Source of the DNA: JACJXF01 sp964404825
GTDB taxonomy: Bacteria; Bacteroidota; Bacteroidia; Bacteroidales; GCA-2748055
DNA: 64,000 nt
NCBI GenBank assembly: GCA_964404825.1
Contig: CAYOLQ010000006.1
Coordinates: forward strand, 1-64,000
Direction: 5' to 3'
Position 1 is the first letter of the stretch, and every line of letters begins with the position of its first letter. The notes beneath the pieces are model-generated. The model saw nothing but the letters and a program-made list of their open reading frames with translations, did not search any database and was not told the origin of the DNA. The translations under genes were made by a program, and so were the position numbers. Positions 46,953 through 56,891 of this stretch are shown here, in pieces.

Positions 46953-48128
46953 TCACCTGTTTTTTATTGCTTTTTCGAGTTTCTCAAGAGCTGTTTTCAA
47001 TACAATACGCGGCAGTGCAATATTGATCCGCTGAAAACCATCTCCCCCGGGACCAAAAGAGGGCCCGTCATTTAGACCCAATCCGGCGTTTCTTATGATA
47101 AACTCTTTTAGTTCTTTGTTTTTCAGTCCTAACTCCCTGAAATCGAGCCAAATAAGATATGTTGCCTCCGGGCGTATCACTTTAACTTCCGGAATTCGTT
47201 CCAGAAAAAAATCATTCATAAATCTAAGATTCTCATTGAGGTAGACCAGCAATTGCTCAAGCCATTCCTCACCGCTATTGTATGCAGCTTCAAGGGAAAC
47301 AATTCCGAATAAATTACCCATCCCAACATGTAAATCATCAAGTTTTTTTTCATATGTTTTCCTGAGTGTTTCATTGGGGATAATCAGCGCAGAGCTGGAT
47401 AATCCTGCAAGATTAAATGTTTTGCTGGGGGCAATGCAGGTAAGGCTTATTTCAGCTGCCTTCTGCGATATTGTTGCAATTGGTATATGAGTATTTCCGT
47501 TTAGCATAAGGTCGGAATGAATCTCATCTGAAACAATCAGGATATTTTTTCGTGCGCAAATTTCAACAAGGGTTTCAAGTTCCTGTAATGACCATAGCCG
47601 ACCGACAGGATTATGCGGATGGCATAAAAAAAGTAAGCGGGTTTTAGTATCAATTCTTTTTTCCAAATCATTAAAATCCATCTCATAATGCCCGTCCTTT
47701 TCTCTAAGTTGGTTATATACCAATTTACGACCATGATTTTTTACAGCCGAGAAAAAGGGAAAATAAACAGGAGGCTGAACAATAACCTTTTCGCCGGGTT
47801 TTGAAAATGCCAAAACAGCCATATTTAAAGCAGGTACAACACCGGGGCTAAAGGAAACCCATTCTTTCATTATCTTCCATTTATGCCTTTTATACATCCA
47901 GTTTACAATGCTTTCTGAAAATGTTCCGGTACGAAAGGTGTAGCCGTAAACAGGGTGATTGGCCCTGTTGATAACTGCTTCACGGATAAAATCCGGAGTT
48001 TCAAAATCCATATCTGCAACCCAGAGCGGAAGAACTGATGCTGTTCCGAAAAACATTTTTCGCAAATCGTATTTAACACATGCAGTATTTTCCCTTTGAA
48101 TTATTTTATCAAAATTATAGCTCTTCAT
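46953..48128 (-). CDS. PatB/MalY-type PLP-dependent C-S lyase
   Basis: A 391-residue fold-type I PLP enzyme of the PatB/MalY group. Visible features are P-L-W-V-A-D-M-D-F near residue 34, the P-H-N-P-V-G-R motif near residue 171, D-E-I-H-S-D near residue 201 and the PLP lysine K236 in A-P-S-K-T-F-N. The family removes the sulfur from cystathionine or cysteine conjugates (beta-elimination), and MalY also acts as a regulator in E. coli. It is encoded alone on the minus strand between a sensor gene and a thioesterase gene, with no operon partner. Cystathionine beta-lyase activity is the most likely function. Confidence 0.86.
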   Translation of the reverse strand: MKSYNFDKIIQRENTACVKYDLRKMFFGTASVLPLWVADMDFETPDFIREAVINRANHPVYGYTFRTGTFSESIVNWMYKRHKWKIMKEWVSFSPGVVPALNMAVLAFSKPGEKVIVQPPVYFPFFSAVKNHGRKLVYNQLREKDGHYEMDFNDLEKRIDTKTRLLFLCHPHNPVGRLWSLQELETLVEICARKNILIVSDEIHSDLMLNGNTHIPIATISQKAAEISLTCIAPSKTFNLAGLSSSALIIPNETLRKTYEKKLDDLHVGMGNLFGIVSLEAAYNSGEEWLEQLLVYLNENLRFMNDFFLERIPEVKVIRPEATYLIWLDFRELGLKNKELKEFIIRNAGLGLNDGPSFGPGGDGFQRINIALPRIVLKTALEKLEKAIKNR

Positions 48129-48304
48129 TTTTTTTCTTTTCAGATTTTAAAGATGGAAATTCTCTGTTAAATATATTTTTCCACTGTGTAATCCTAGGCT
48201 CGCGACCACTTTTTCAGGTTCCCGTGCGGTGGGTTTTAGTTTTTCAAGACTTATTTGAGTAATTTTCCCTAAACCATAGCGATCGTAACTGATAAGTCAG
48301 AGGT

Positions 48305-48778
48305 TTATATGTAAAACGCCTCTTTTCCGGGAAACGAAAATTTTTCCTTTGCCATCTCAGGTGAAAGAACAAAATAGTCAGCCTCTGCATGAGTGCAAAG
48401 CTCTCCCTTAGAATTAAACAACTCAACTTTAAGTCTGGCTATTCTTTTATTGATTTCCAACAGATAGGATTTCAGTATTACCGGTTTTTCATCCAGCACA
48501 ACCGGTTTTTTATATTTTATCTCAAGTCTGGATGTAACTCCCCCGGTATTTGCCTTGACAAAAATAGTCCAGCCGGCAATTTCATCAATCAGGCTTGCCT
48601 GAATCCCCCCGTGCAAAACATTATGGTAGCCCTGAAAATCCGGATTTCCAATCCATTCAGACCTTACATGATCTTCCTGCTCCGTAAACTTCATTTTGAG
48701 GCCGATGGGATTTTTATCGCAGCAACCAAAACAATTATAACCCGGAATTCCGGACCAGGGGTTAGATAAAATTTTCAT
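48305..48778 (-). CDS. PaaI-family hotdog-fold thioesterase
   Basis: A 157-residue protein with a single hotdog domain. The N-terminus reads N-C-F-G-C-C-D-K-N-P-I-G-L, and the central H-G-G-I-Q-A-S-L-I-D-E motif supplies the catalytic-type aspartate and helix. The family hydrolyses acyl-CoA or acyl-ACP thioesters. The specific acyl substrate cannot be inferred. The gene is divergent from ksgA, with 176 bases in between, and is not obviously co-transcribed with the PatB-type gene downstream. Confidence 0.8.
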   Translation of the reverse strand: MKILSNPWSGIPGYNCFGCCDKNPIGLKMKFTEQEDHVRSEWIGNPDFQGYHNVLHGGIQASLIDEIAGWTIFVKANTGGVTSRLEIKYKKPVVLDEKPVILKSYLLEINKRIARLKVELFNSKGELCTHAEADYFVLSPEMAKEKFSFPGKEAFYI

Positions 48779-48954
48779 TTGAAGTATATTTGTGAATCCA
48801 AGCCGATGTAAAAGTATTAATTTGGATCATTGGTTCAAATTATTAGTAATATTGCTGTACACAATAAAAACAGTTATCAGATTTTAAGGGTTTCAGAATA
48901 AGTGAAGAATAATTAAACCTGAAATCTGGTAATCATGAGTGATTTTCCAAAAAA

Positions 48955-49758
48955 ATGGTCAGACCAAAAAAACATTTGGGCCAGCATTTCCTTACAGACA
49001 GGAATATAGCTAAAAGGATAACAGATAGTCTTACACCCGGAGGCAGTAAAAATATTATTGAAGTGGGTCCCGGTAAGGGTGTGCTGACTGTTTTTCTGCT
49101 TGAGCAGGAAGGTATTAATCTGGTGCCCGTTGAAATCGATCGTGAATCGGTCGGATATTTACATGAAAATATACCGGCACTAAAATCTTCCCTGATTGAA
49201 GCTGATTTTCTTTCTCTGGATCTTGATACACTGTTTTTGGAAAAGGACAACTTCAGAATAATAGGTAACTTCCCATATAATATCAGTTCACAGATTTTTT
49301 TCAAAGTATTGGATTACAGGGAACAGGTAACCGAAGTTGTTTGCATGATTCAGAAGGAAGTAGCAGAGCGCATCGCATCTCCTCCCGGAAATAAAACGTA
49401 TGGAATATTATCGGTTTTACTGCAAACCTGGTATAACATTGAATACCTTTTTACAGTAAATGCAGGCTCATTCTTTCCCAGACCTGATGTTCAGTCGGCT
49501 GTAATAAGACTTACCAAAAACAACCGTCAGGAATTAGATGTTGACGAAAGAAAATATAAAACAGTAATAAAAACTGCATTTAATCAGCGCCGTAAAATGC
49601 TTAGAAACTCAGTCAAAGGTTTATTAAGCGAGAGTGTAATGGAAAACCCTTTATTCCAGAAACGACCCGAACAATTATCTGTGGAAGATTTTATTGAGCT
49701 TACAAGATTTATCGATGCAACATCTTCTTCTCAAAAGCTAATGAAAAAGGAGGATTAA
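48955..49758 (+). CDS. rsmA: 16S rRNA (adenine(1518)-N(6)/adenine(1519)-N(6))-dimethyltransferase
   Basis: A 267-residue methyltransferase matching KsgA/RsmA. It starts K-K-H-L-G-Q-H-F-L-T-D and has the SAM-binding motif E-V-G-P-G-K-G-V-L near residue 38, the catalytic N-F-P-Y-N-I-S near residue 105 and the RNA-contact F-F-P-R-P-D-V-Q-S-A-V-I-R-L near residue 177. It dimethylates two adjacent adenines in the 3' hairpin of 16S rRNA during small-subunit assembly. Its last four bases overlap the stop of the convergent permease gene. Confidence 0.93.
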   Translation: MVRPKKHLGQHFLTDRNIAKRITDSLTPGGSKNIIEVGPGKGVLTVFLLEQEGINLVPVEIDRESVGYLHENIPALKSSLIEADFLSLDLDTLFLEKDNFRIIGNFPYNISSQIFFKVLDYREQVTEVVCMIQKEVAERIASPPGNKTYGILSVLLQTWYNIEYLFTVNAGSFFPRPDVQSAVIRLTKNNRQELDVDERKYKTVIKTAFNQRRKMLRNSVKGLLSESVMENPLFQKRPEQLSVEDFIELTRFIDATSSSQKLMKKED

Positions 49759-51011
49759 AAACTTGTATTTATAGCCGTAACAGGATCCATACGTGCGGCA
49801 GTCCATGCCGGAGCGAGACCTGATATAAGTCCAATAATACTTGAAATGCCCAAACCCAGGATAATATTTCCAATCGTAAGATCGATAGAAAAGCCTGCAA
49901 GCAGATTAATAATCATCGTTCCCGACCAAACGAGAAAAAGACCGACGGCTCCGCCAAATACAGAAAGCAAAACGGCTTCAAACAGAAATTCAAACAGGAT
50001 GAAAAAGCGTTTAGCGCCAAGAGCTTTTTGAATTCCGATTTGGGTAGTTCTTTCTTTAACTCCCACGAACATAATATTTGCAATTCCGAACCCTCCTACT
50101 AAAAGGCTGAAAAGTCCGATGAACCACCCGGCCATGTTTAATACTTTAAAGAAACTATCCAGCGAATTGCTAAGCATACTGGTCTGATTCAGTGCAAAGT
50201 TATCTTCAGCATTAGGTTTTAATCTTCTGACCGATCGAAGAATTTGTCTTAATTCATCAATAAGTTCTTCATTGCTGATGTTTTCCCGGGCTTTGACCCA
50301 CAATTCAGGATTGAAGTCTTCACTTTTGATGTCAATTACATTTCTGATAAAGGTCACCGGGAGGATAATTGACTCATCCATTGAATCAGAGAAAGTAGCT
50401 TTTCCTTCCTTGCTTATGATTCCGATAACTTTTAATTTGAACCCGTCTACCCGTAAGGTCTTTCCTATGGGATCGGTATTGGGAAAAAGATTACTTGCAA
50501 TAGAATGACCTATAACCGCAATATTTCTTCCGCTGTTTATTTCAAAACTGGTGAAATACCTTCCCTCTTCAAGTTCGATGGAACGAATTTTCTCGATGTT
50601 ATTTGATACTCCGATAATACGTGAGTTATCAATCTTGTTATTTTCGTATTTGAGTGTTTTGGAGGTTGATACTACAAAGCCAACTTCTTCTGCCATAACA
50701 GAACGGTATTCAATTTCCCTGTATTCTTCGAAAGTTGGAACCGGACGGTTTACATATTTCCACCACTGGTATTCGGCACCGTTTTCTGCTGTCCATGGCC
50801 ATTTCTGTACATAAACAATGTTGGTTCCAAGTGAATTCAGACTGGTCCGGATATTTGTTTCAAGGGAATCAACAATTGTAAAAACACTGATGATCGCAAA
50901 AATTCCAATGGTAATGCCCAATAAGGACAATATTGTTCTCAGCTTGTTCATGATTACCTGCTGAACGGCAAAAATGAAGCTCTCCTTAATTAGTCTGAAC
51001 CGTAAAAACAT
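49755..51011 (-). CDS. MacB-type ABC transporter permease
   Basis: A 418-residue inner-membrane permease with the usual single-module layout: one helix at about residues 25-47, a periplasmic MacB-type domain at about 50-270, and three C-terminal helices (about 292-320, 340-372 and 380-405). The motif M-F-V-G-V-K-E-R-T-T-Q-I-G-I-Q-K-A-L-G-A is typical of the cytoplasmic loop, and the protein ends P-V-T-A-I-N-T. No ATPase gene is adjacent, so it uses one encoded elsewhere. Substrate unknown; such permeases move peptides, lipoproteins or toxic compounds. Confidence 0.87.
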   Translation of the reverse strand: MFLRFRLIKESFIFAVQQVIMNKLRTILSLLGITIGIFAIISVFTIVDSLETNIRTSLNSLGTNIVYVQKWPWTAENGAEYQWWKYVNRPVPTFEEYREIEYRSVMAEEVGFVVSTSKTLKYENNKIDNSRIIGVSNNIEKIRSIELEEGRYFTSFEINSGRNIAVIGHSIASNLFPNTDPIGKTLRVDGFKLKVIGIISKEGKATFSDSMDESIILPVTFIRNVIDIKSEDFNPELWVKARENISNEELIDELRQILRSVRRLKPNAEDNFALNQTSMLSNSLDSFFKVLNMAGWFIGLFSLLVGGFGIANIMFVGVKERTTQIGIQKALGAKRFFILFEFLFEAVLLSVFGGAVGLFLVWSGTMIINLLAGFSIDLTIGNIILGLGISSIIGLISGLAPAWTAARMDPVTAINTSF

Positions 51012-51081
51012 ATATTTTCAATAATCTTTAGAAACCTTTTTATTTTAAAATGAAACCATTTCCTTTGTAATACGATTATTA

Positions 51082-51099
51082 TATACTTTATAAGGTATA
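51082..51099. promoter_or_regulatory. Palindrome between the MacB-type permease and purH
   Basis: TATACTTTATAAGGTATA is symmetric at 16 of 18 positions and lies 71-88 bases before purH and a similar distance from the divergent permease. It could be an operator of either gene. Confidence 0.35.
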
Positions 51100-51137
51100 A
51101 TAAAGTCTAAAAGTACCTATTTTTAATTACTTTTTGA

Positions 51138-51145
51138 TAACTTTG
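51138..51145 (+). promoter_or_regulatory. Candidate Bacteroidota -7 element for purH
   Basis: TAACTTTG matches TAnnTTTG exactly, 25-32 bases upstream of the purH start codon. The -33 region is T-rich with no clean TTTG at 19-21 bases. Confidence 0.45.
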
Positions 51146-51169
51146 CAATAATTTATTAATGAATTGTAA

Positions 51170-52693
51170 ATGAATGATTTAAAACGAATTTCTACAGCCC
51201 TTATTTCAGTCTATTATAAAGACAAACTTGAACCGATTATTGACCTTTTAAACGAATTAAATGTAAAAATCGTATCCACAGGGGGCACAAAGCAATTTAT
51301 TGAAGACAGGGGAGTAAGTGTTCAATCCGTAGAAAATTTAACCGGTTATCCTTCAATACTGGGGGGAAGAGTTAAAACTCTTCATCCAAAAGTTTTCGGG
51401 GGAATACTTGCACGACGTGGTGAGGAAGGAGATTTGGAGCAACTTAAAAAATATGAGATTCCGGAGATTGATCTGGTAATAGTTGATCTGTATCCATTTG
51501 AGGAAACACTTACATCCGGTGCAGATGACCAGTCAATCATTGAAAAAATAGATATTGGGGGAATATCTCTGATTCGCGGAGCGGCCAAGAATTTTAAAGA
51601 TGTGCTCGTTGTTTCAGGAAGGGATCAATACGAAGAGCTGTATACACTTTTAAAAGAAAAGAAAGGTGCCAGCAGTCTGGAAGATCGAAGGAGATTTGCA
51701 GGAAAAGCATTCCAGGTTTCTTCGCATTATGATACAGCAATATTCTCCTATTTTGATTCTGATGAGTTTTCAGCCTTTAAACAAAGTTTATATCCCGGGA
51801 AAAAATTAAGATATGGTGAAAATCCGCATCAGGAAGGTTTCTTTTTTGGGGATTTCGGGGATATGTTTGACCAGATTCATGGTAAGGAGATTTCGTACAA
51901 TAACCTGCTCGACGTTGATGCAGCTGTTTGCCTTATCTCAGAATTTGATGATCCCACATTTGCAATCCTGAAGCATAATAATGCATGCGGACTGGCATCC
52001 CGCGAAAATCTTACCGATGCATGGAAGGATGCTTTGGCCGGTGATCCGATATCAGCCTTCGGGGGAGTTTTGATTACTAACGCAAAACTCGATGCCGCAA
52101 CGGCCTCGGAAATGAATAGCTTGTTCTTCGAAATAATTATTGCCCCCGCATATGAAGAAGAGGCAATTGAAATACTTAAACAGAAGAAAAACCGTATTAT
52201 TCTTGTTCAGAAATCAGCGGAACTATCCGACAGAATAAGCCGGACGCTTCTCAATGGAGCAGTGGTGCAGGATCGTGATGTGTATATTGAGTCGGAAAAG
52301 GATTTGAAAGTCGTAACATTGGAATCCCCCGGAAAAAAAGAAATTGAAGATCTTCTGTTTGCTAACAAAATTGTGAAGCATACGAAGTCAAATGCAATAG
52401 TTCTCGTTAAAAACAAACAGCTTGTTGCAAGTGGAGTAGGGCAGACATCCAGGATTGATGCTTTGAAACAATCGATTGAGAAGGCGAAAAATTTCTCATT
52501 CGACCTTAAAGGTGCAGTAATGGCTTCAGATGCGTTTTTCCCTTTCGCAGATTCTGTTGAGATAGCATTTAATGCAGGAATCCTTGCGGTTATTCAACCC
52601 GGAGGATCAGTAAAAGATCAGGAATCTATTGATTTCTGCAACAGTCATAAGATGAGTATGGTATTTACAGGTATAAGACATTTTAAACACTAG
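51170..52693 (+). CDS. purH: Bifunctional AICAR formyltransferase/IMP cyclohydrolase
   Basis: A 507-residue enzyme for the last two steps of purine synthesis. The N-terminal MGS-like cyclohydrolase domain (about 1-195) includes ALISVYYKDKLEPIIDLL and STGGTKQFIED with GRVKTLHPKVFGGIL. The C-terminal formyltransferase domain contains the catalytic K-H-N-N-A-C-G segment near residue 266 and the F-A-D-S-V-E-I-A-F-N-A-G ending. Full length for the family. It lies only 14 bases before mreB, an arrangement also found in other Bacteroidota, so transcription may continue into the cell-shape genes. Confidence 0.95.
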   Translation: MNDLKRISTALISVYYKDKLEPIIDLLNELNVKIVSTGGTKQFIEDRGVSVQSVENLTGYPSILGGRVKTLHPKVFGGILARRGEEGDLEQLKKYEIPEIDLVIVDLYPFEETLTSGADDQSIIEKIDIGGISLIRGAAKNFKDVLVVSGRDQYEELYTLLKEKKGASSLEDRRRFAGKAFQVSSHYDTAIFSYFDSDEFSAFKQSLYPGKKLRYGENPHQEGFFFGDFGDMFDQIHGKEISYNNLLDVDAAVCLISEFDDPTFAILKHNNACGLASRENLTDAWKDALAGDPISAFGGVLITNAKLDAATASEMNSLFFEIIIAPAYEEEAIEILKQKKNRIILVQKSAELSDRISRTLLNGAVVQDRDVYIESEKDLKVVTLESPGKKEIEDLLFANKIVKHTKSNAIVLVKNKQLVASGVGQTSRIDALKQSIEKAKNFSFDLKGAVMASDAFFPFADSVEIAFNAGILAVIQPGGSVKDQESIDFCNSHKMSMVFTGIRHFKH

Positions 52694-52707
52694 AAAGAGG
52701 TAAGAAT

Positions 52708-53727
52708 ATGGGTTTGTTTTCGTTTCAACAGGAACTGGCAATTGATTTGGGTACAGCCAATACCCTGATAATTCATAATGACAAGGTAGTAGTTAATGAG
52801 CCTTCAATCGTTGCAATAGATGCCCGTACAGGGAAATTAATTGCAATTGGCGAACTTGCCAGGCAGATGCATGGCAAAACACACGAGAATATTAAAACCA
52901 TCAGGCCTCTGCGGGATGGGGTTATTGCCGATTTTGACGCTGCAGAGCAGATGATTCGCGGGATGATTAAGATGATCCCAAAGACAAACAGACTTTTTAC
53001 GCCATCGTTAAAAATGGTGGTTTGCATCCCCAGCGGATGTACCGAAGTTGAAAGAAGGGCTGTCAGGGATTCATCCGAACATGCGGGTGGCAGGGATGTG
53101 TATATGATTTACGAACCAATGGCCGCTGCAATAGGAATTGGTATCGATGTTGAAGCACCCAATGGGAGCATGGTTGTTGATATCGGCGGAGGAACAACAG
53201 AAATTGCTGTTATCGCCCTTGGTGGGATCGTTTGTAACCAGTCGCTAAGGGTTGCAGGTGACGGATTTACTTCCGACATTCAGGCTTATATGAGACATCA
53301 GCATAATATTAAAATAGGTGAACGTACCGCTGAGGAGATAAAGATTGTAGTGGGATCAGCTATTTCCGAACTGGATGCTCCTCCCCCGGATTTTAATGTA
53401 CGCGGACCAAACCTTATGACAGCGATGCCTATTGAGATACCAATTTCGTATCAGGAAATTGCGCATTGCCTTGATAAATCCATTTCAAAAATTGAAACTG
53501 CAGTACTTTCGGTGCTGGAACAGACTCCGCCTGAATTATATGCAGATATTGTTCAAAGAGGTATTTATCTTACCGGAGGCGGTGCATTACTGCGAGGTCT
53601 TGATAAACGGCTTACAGATAAAATCAATATCCCTTTTCTGGTTGCTGAAGATCCCTTGCAGGCTGTGGTTAGAGGCACAGGAATTGCGTTGAAAAATACC
53701 GATAAGTTTTCTTTCTTAATGCGTTAG
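52708..53727 (+). CDS. mreB: Rod shape-determining protein MreB
   Basis: A 339-residue actin homologue. The ATP-site pieces D-L-G-T-A-N-T-L near residue 12, V-V-D-I-G-G-G-T-T-E near residue 155 and L-T-G-G-G-A-L-L near residue 290 are intact. It polymerises under the inner membrane and guides the elongation machinery. A purine-rich AGAAAGAGGT sequence lies just upstream of the start. The gene is the first of a tight run mreB-mreC-mreD-mrdA-rodA. Confidence 0.96.
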   Translation: MGLFSFQQELAIDLGTANTLIIHNDKVVVNEPSIVAIDARTGKLIAIGELARQMHGKTHENIKTIRPLRDGVIADFDAAEQMIRGMIKMIPKTNRLFTPSLKMVVCIPSGCTEVERRAVRDSSEHAGGRDVYMIYEPMAAAIGIGIDVEAPNGSMVVDIGGGTTEIAVIALGGIVCNQSLRVAGDGFTSDIQAYMRHQHNIKIGERTAEEIKIVVGSAISELDAPPPDFNVRGPNLMTAMPIEIPISYQEIAHCLDKSISKIETAVLSVLEQTPPELYADIVQRGIYLTGGGALLRGLDKRLTDKINIPFLVAEDPLQAVVRGTGIALKNTDKFSFLMR

Positions 53728-53747
53728 AAGAGGAGTGAGATTATGCA

Positions 53748-54572
53748 ATGAGGAATCTTCTGAACTTTTTTCTACGGAATTATTTTGTTTTCCTCTTTCT
53801 GTTTCTGGAAGGAATCTCATTTATATTAATTATTCAATATAATGACTTTCAGAAGTCGGGTTTTATAGGCGCTACCAGAAGCATTACATCTGCTATTCAG
53901 GAAAATTTTTCGGGCATACGTTCATTTTTTCATCTGAGAATTGAGAACGAGGTTTTATCTGCCGAAAATGCGCGCCTCCGAAATGAACTTTCGAAAAAAG
54001 GAATTCCGGAGGCAGCTCCGGGAATGGTAATTGATACGGTGAGCCGCACTTCATATACCTATATTCCTTCCCGAGTTGTCAGCTCTTCTGTAAACAAACA
54101 ATATAATTACCTAACGGTTAACAAGGGTAAAATGCAGGGCGTTTACCCCGATATGGCTGCCATTTCTGAAACCGGTGTTGTTGGTATTGTGGTCGCTGCC
54201 TCCGATAATTATTCAACAATTATTCCTATCCTGAACCGTAACTTCAGATTAAGCGCAAGGTTAAAAAGGAATATGTTCTTTGGAATTGTTGAGTGGGAAG
54301 GAAGATCACCTGAATATGTAAGTTTTCGTGAGATTCCGGTTCATGTTGATGTACAGCCCGGAGACACTGTGGTTACCAGTGGCTTCTCTGCAGTTTTTCC
54401 TGAAGGGATTATGGTTGGTACAGTGGAGAGTGTAAATGAAACAGGGGGGAACTTCCATGAGATAGCCCTGAAATTATCAACCGATTACAGAAAACTTTAT
54501 CATGTAAACCTGATCCGTTTTTCTTTTAAGACGGAGCTGGAAACGCTAGAAAACAGTACAAGGAATGATTAG
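53748..54572 (+). CDS. mreC: Rod shape-determining protein MreC
   Basis: A 274-residue protein with one N-terminal membrane helix (about residues 10-28), a coiled-coil segment (about 62-85, IENEVLSAENARLRNEL) and two beta domains with V-V-G-I-V-V-A near residue 145 and G-D-T-V-V-T-S-G-F near residue 206. It links MreB to periplasmic penicillin-binding proteins. Its last eight bases overlap mreD, so the two are translationally coupled. Confidence 0.93.
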   Translation: MRNLLNFFLRNYFVFLFLFLEGISFILIIQYNDFQKSGFIGATRSITSAIQENFSGIRSFFHLRIENEVLSAENARLRNELSKKGIPEAAPGMVIDTVSRTSYTYIPSRVVSSSVNKQYNYLTVNKGKMQGVYPDMAAISETGVVGIVVAASDNYSTIIPILNRNFRLSARLKRNMFFGIVEWEGRSPEYVSFREIPVHVDVQPGDTVVTSGFSAVFPEGIMVGTVESVNETGGNFHEIALKLSTDYRKLYHVNLIRFSFKTELETLENSTRND

Positions 54573-55071
54573 AATTTATGTAAGAAATATTCTCAGTTTC
54601 TTTGTTTTAATACTTTTACAGGTATTACTACTGGATAACATTCAACTGGGTGGTTATCTGAATCCGTATTTCTATGTGATTTTCATCATTCTTATGCCAT
54701 TTCAAACTCCAAGATGGATGCTGATTATTCTTGCTTTCTTTTTGGGTCTCAGCATAGATCTTTTTAACGGAACTCCCGGTATGCACGCTGCCGCAACGGT
54801 GTTTATGGCATTCGCAAGACCTTTTGTCCTTAAAAATTTCTCTCCACGGGAAGGATATGAATCCGGATCATTCCCGCGAATTCACTATTATGGAATCGAA
54901 TGGTTTACAAAGTATGCCCTTATCCTGGTTTTGTCACATCACCTTTTTCTGTTCTTTATTGAAACTTTTCATTTCTCCGATCTGTTTTTTACTCTCGGCA
55001 GGATTATCAGTAACACAATTCTTACCAGCCTTATTATAGTGCTGAGTCAGTTTTTCATTTACCGGAAATGA
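54565..55071 (+). CDS. mreD: Rod shape-determining protein MreD
   Basis: A 168-residue, very hydrophobic inner-membrane protein with about five helices. The sequence F-L-G-L-S-I-D-L-F-N-G-T-P-G-M-H is typical of Bacteroidota MreD. It completes the MreBCD complex. The start overlaps mreC by eight bases and the end overlaps mrdA by four (ATGA). Confidence 0.87.
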   Translation: MIRIYVRNILSFFVLILLQVLLLDNIQLGGYLNPYFYVIFIILMPFQTPRWMLIILAFFLGLSIDLFNGTPGMHAAATVFMAFARPFVLKNFSPREGYESGSFPRIHYYGIEWFTKYALILVLSHHLFLFFIETFHFSDLFFTLGRIISNTILTSLIIVLSQFFIYRK

Positions 55072-56891
55072 TTACCCAATATTCCCAAAGAAAATTCATT
55101 ATAGGAGGGATAATTCTTCTTACAGGATTTATTTTAGTAGTCCGTTTGTTCTACCTGCAGGTTATCAACCCGAGCTATAAGCTTTCAGCTGAAAACAATT
55201 CGAAGAGGGAAGTTATTCAGTATCCGGCCAGAGGATTGATGTATGACCGGAATGGGGTGATGCTGGTTTCCAATCAGGCTGCATACGATGTTATGCTTAC
55301 TCCCGGGCAATTATCAGCATTCGACACAGTATCGCTATGTGAAATCCTGGGAATTCAGGTTGATGAGGTCAGAACAGGTATTATTAAAGCAAAACAATAC
55401 TCCAGTTTCGCACCCACCGTATTCATGAAGCAATTGCCAGGAGAAATAGCTTCCGTTCTTCAGGAACAGTTGTATAAATTCCCTGGATTTTTTGTTCAGA
55501 CAAGAACGCTCAGGAAATATCCCCGTAATATTGCCGCCCACCTTATGGGGTATGTTGGAGAAGTAGATAAAGGGATAATTTTAAAGAATCCCTATTACCA
55601 GATGGGCGATTACATTGGTATCAGCGGGATTGAGAAGTATTATGAAGAAATTCTGAGAGGACAGAAGGGAAAGAAAAATTACCTTGTCGATGTCCATAGC
55701 CGGATAACGGGCAGTTATCAGGAAGGAAGATACGATGAGCCTGCAAGGATAGGTGCAGACATCACCCTCACAATTGATGCTGATTTACAGGAGTATGGCG
55801 AAAAACTCATGAAAAACTTTACGGGAAGCATTGTTGCTGTAGAGCCTGAGACCGGTGAGGTGCTTTGTCTGGTAAGCACGCCTTCGTATCAGCCTGATTT
55901 ACTTGTAGGGAGAGGTCTGAGCAGGAATTTTAATATGCTTTCCGGCGATACCCTGATGCCATTGTTTAACAGAGCGCTTGCTGCTTCTTATCCCCCGGGA
56001 TCCACCTTTAAAATTATAAATGCCCTGATTGGTTTACAGGAAAAGGTTATCACTCCTGCTTCACAATTCGGTTGTCAGGGAGGGTATTCGTTCAGAGGCC
56101 AGTTTTTGGGTTGTCATATCCACCGATCCCCCCTTGACCTGAGAGAAGGAATTCAGCATTCCTGCAATGCTTATTTTGTAAATGTGTTTAAAAAGATCAT
56201 GGAAGATCCTGATTTTGGTTCAACACAGGATGCATTTAATAACTGGAGGAAGCATCTTTTGTCATTTGGACTCGGAAATGTAATGAACTCCGATTTATCG
56301 GGTGAGCTTAAGGGTTTTATACCAAAAGACGAATATTTCAACAGGTATTATGGAGAAGGTCATTGGAATTTTCTTACAATTCGTTCCATGGCTATCGGTC
56401 AGGGAGAATTGGGTGTTACTCCTCTTCAGATGGCCAACATTACAGCAACAATTGCAAATAAAGGGTATTATTTTGTACCCCATGTATTGAAATCTGTCAA
56501 AGGAGTGGATACCATCTCGAATGTGTTTAAGGAAAAGCATTTCACTCAGATCGACACGTCCTATTTTACTGTAGCTATTGATGGGATGGAACTGGCTGTT
56601 AACGGGGGAGCAGGAAGTACAGCAGGCAGAGCCAGAATTGAAGGGATTATTGTTTGTGGCAAGACCGGAACGGCTGAAAATCCTCACGGTGAGGACCATT
56701 CAATTTTTATTGCCTTCGCTCCCCGCGAAAACCCGAAGATTGCAATTGCTGTTTATATTGAAAACGGAGGATTTGGAGGCACATGGGCAGCTCCGGTGGC
56801 AAGTCTGATGATTGATGAGTACCTTACTGGCGAAGTAAAACGGCAATATCTGGAAGAGTATATTTATAATGGATTAATAAAAAAAGACTAG
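55068..56891 (+). CDS. mrdA: Penicillin-binding protein 2, elongation transpeptidase
   Basis: A 607-residue class B penicillin-binding protein. One membrane helix (about residues 10-30) anchors a pedestal domain and a transpeptidase domain with the three active-site motifs: S312-T-F-K315, S365-C-N367 and K532-T-G534. It cross-links new peptidoglycan along the cylinder with RodA. Its start overlaps mreD (ATGA) and its stop shares one base with the rodA start (TAGTG). Confidence 0.94.
   Translation: MITQYSQRKFIIGGIILLTGFILVVRLFYLQVINPSYKLSAENNSKREVIQYPARGLMYDRNGVMLVSNQAAYDVMLTPGQLSAFDTVSLCEILGIQVDEVRTGIIKAKQYSSFAPTVFMKQLPGEIASVLQEQLYKFPGFFVQTRTLRKYPRNIAAHLMGYVGEVDKGIILKNPYYQMGDYIGISGIEKYYEEILRGQKGKKNYLVDVHSRITGSYQEGRYDEPARIGADITLTIDADLQEYGEKLMKNFTGSIVAVEPETGEVLCLVSTPSYQPDLLVGRGLSRNFNMLSGDTLMPLFNRALAASYPPGSTFKIINALIGLQEKVITPASQFGCQGGYSFRGQFLGCHIHRSPLDLREGIQHSCNAYFVNVFKKIMEDPDFGSTQDAFNNWRKHLLSFGLGNVMNSDLSGELKGFIPKDEYFNRYYGEGHWNFLTIRSMAIGQGELGVTPLQMANITATIANKGYYFVPHVLKSVKGVDTISNVFKEKHFTQIDTSYFTVAIDGMELAVNGGAGSTAGRARIEGIIVCGKTGTAENPHGEDHSIFIAFAPRENPKIAIAVYIENGGFGGTWAAPVASLMIDEYLTGEVKRQYLEEYIYNGLIKKD

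Noticed and set aside
48129..48304. GC-richer spacer between the PatB-type and thioesterase genes, checked as a possible RNA gene
   Set aside because: No cloverleaf, T-loop or stable hairpin could be built, and no coding frame is visible.
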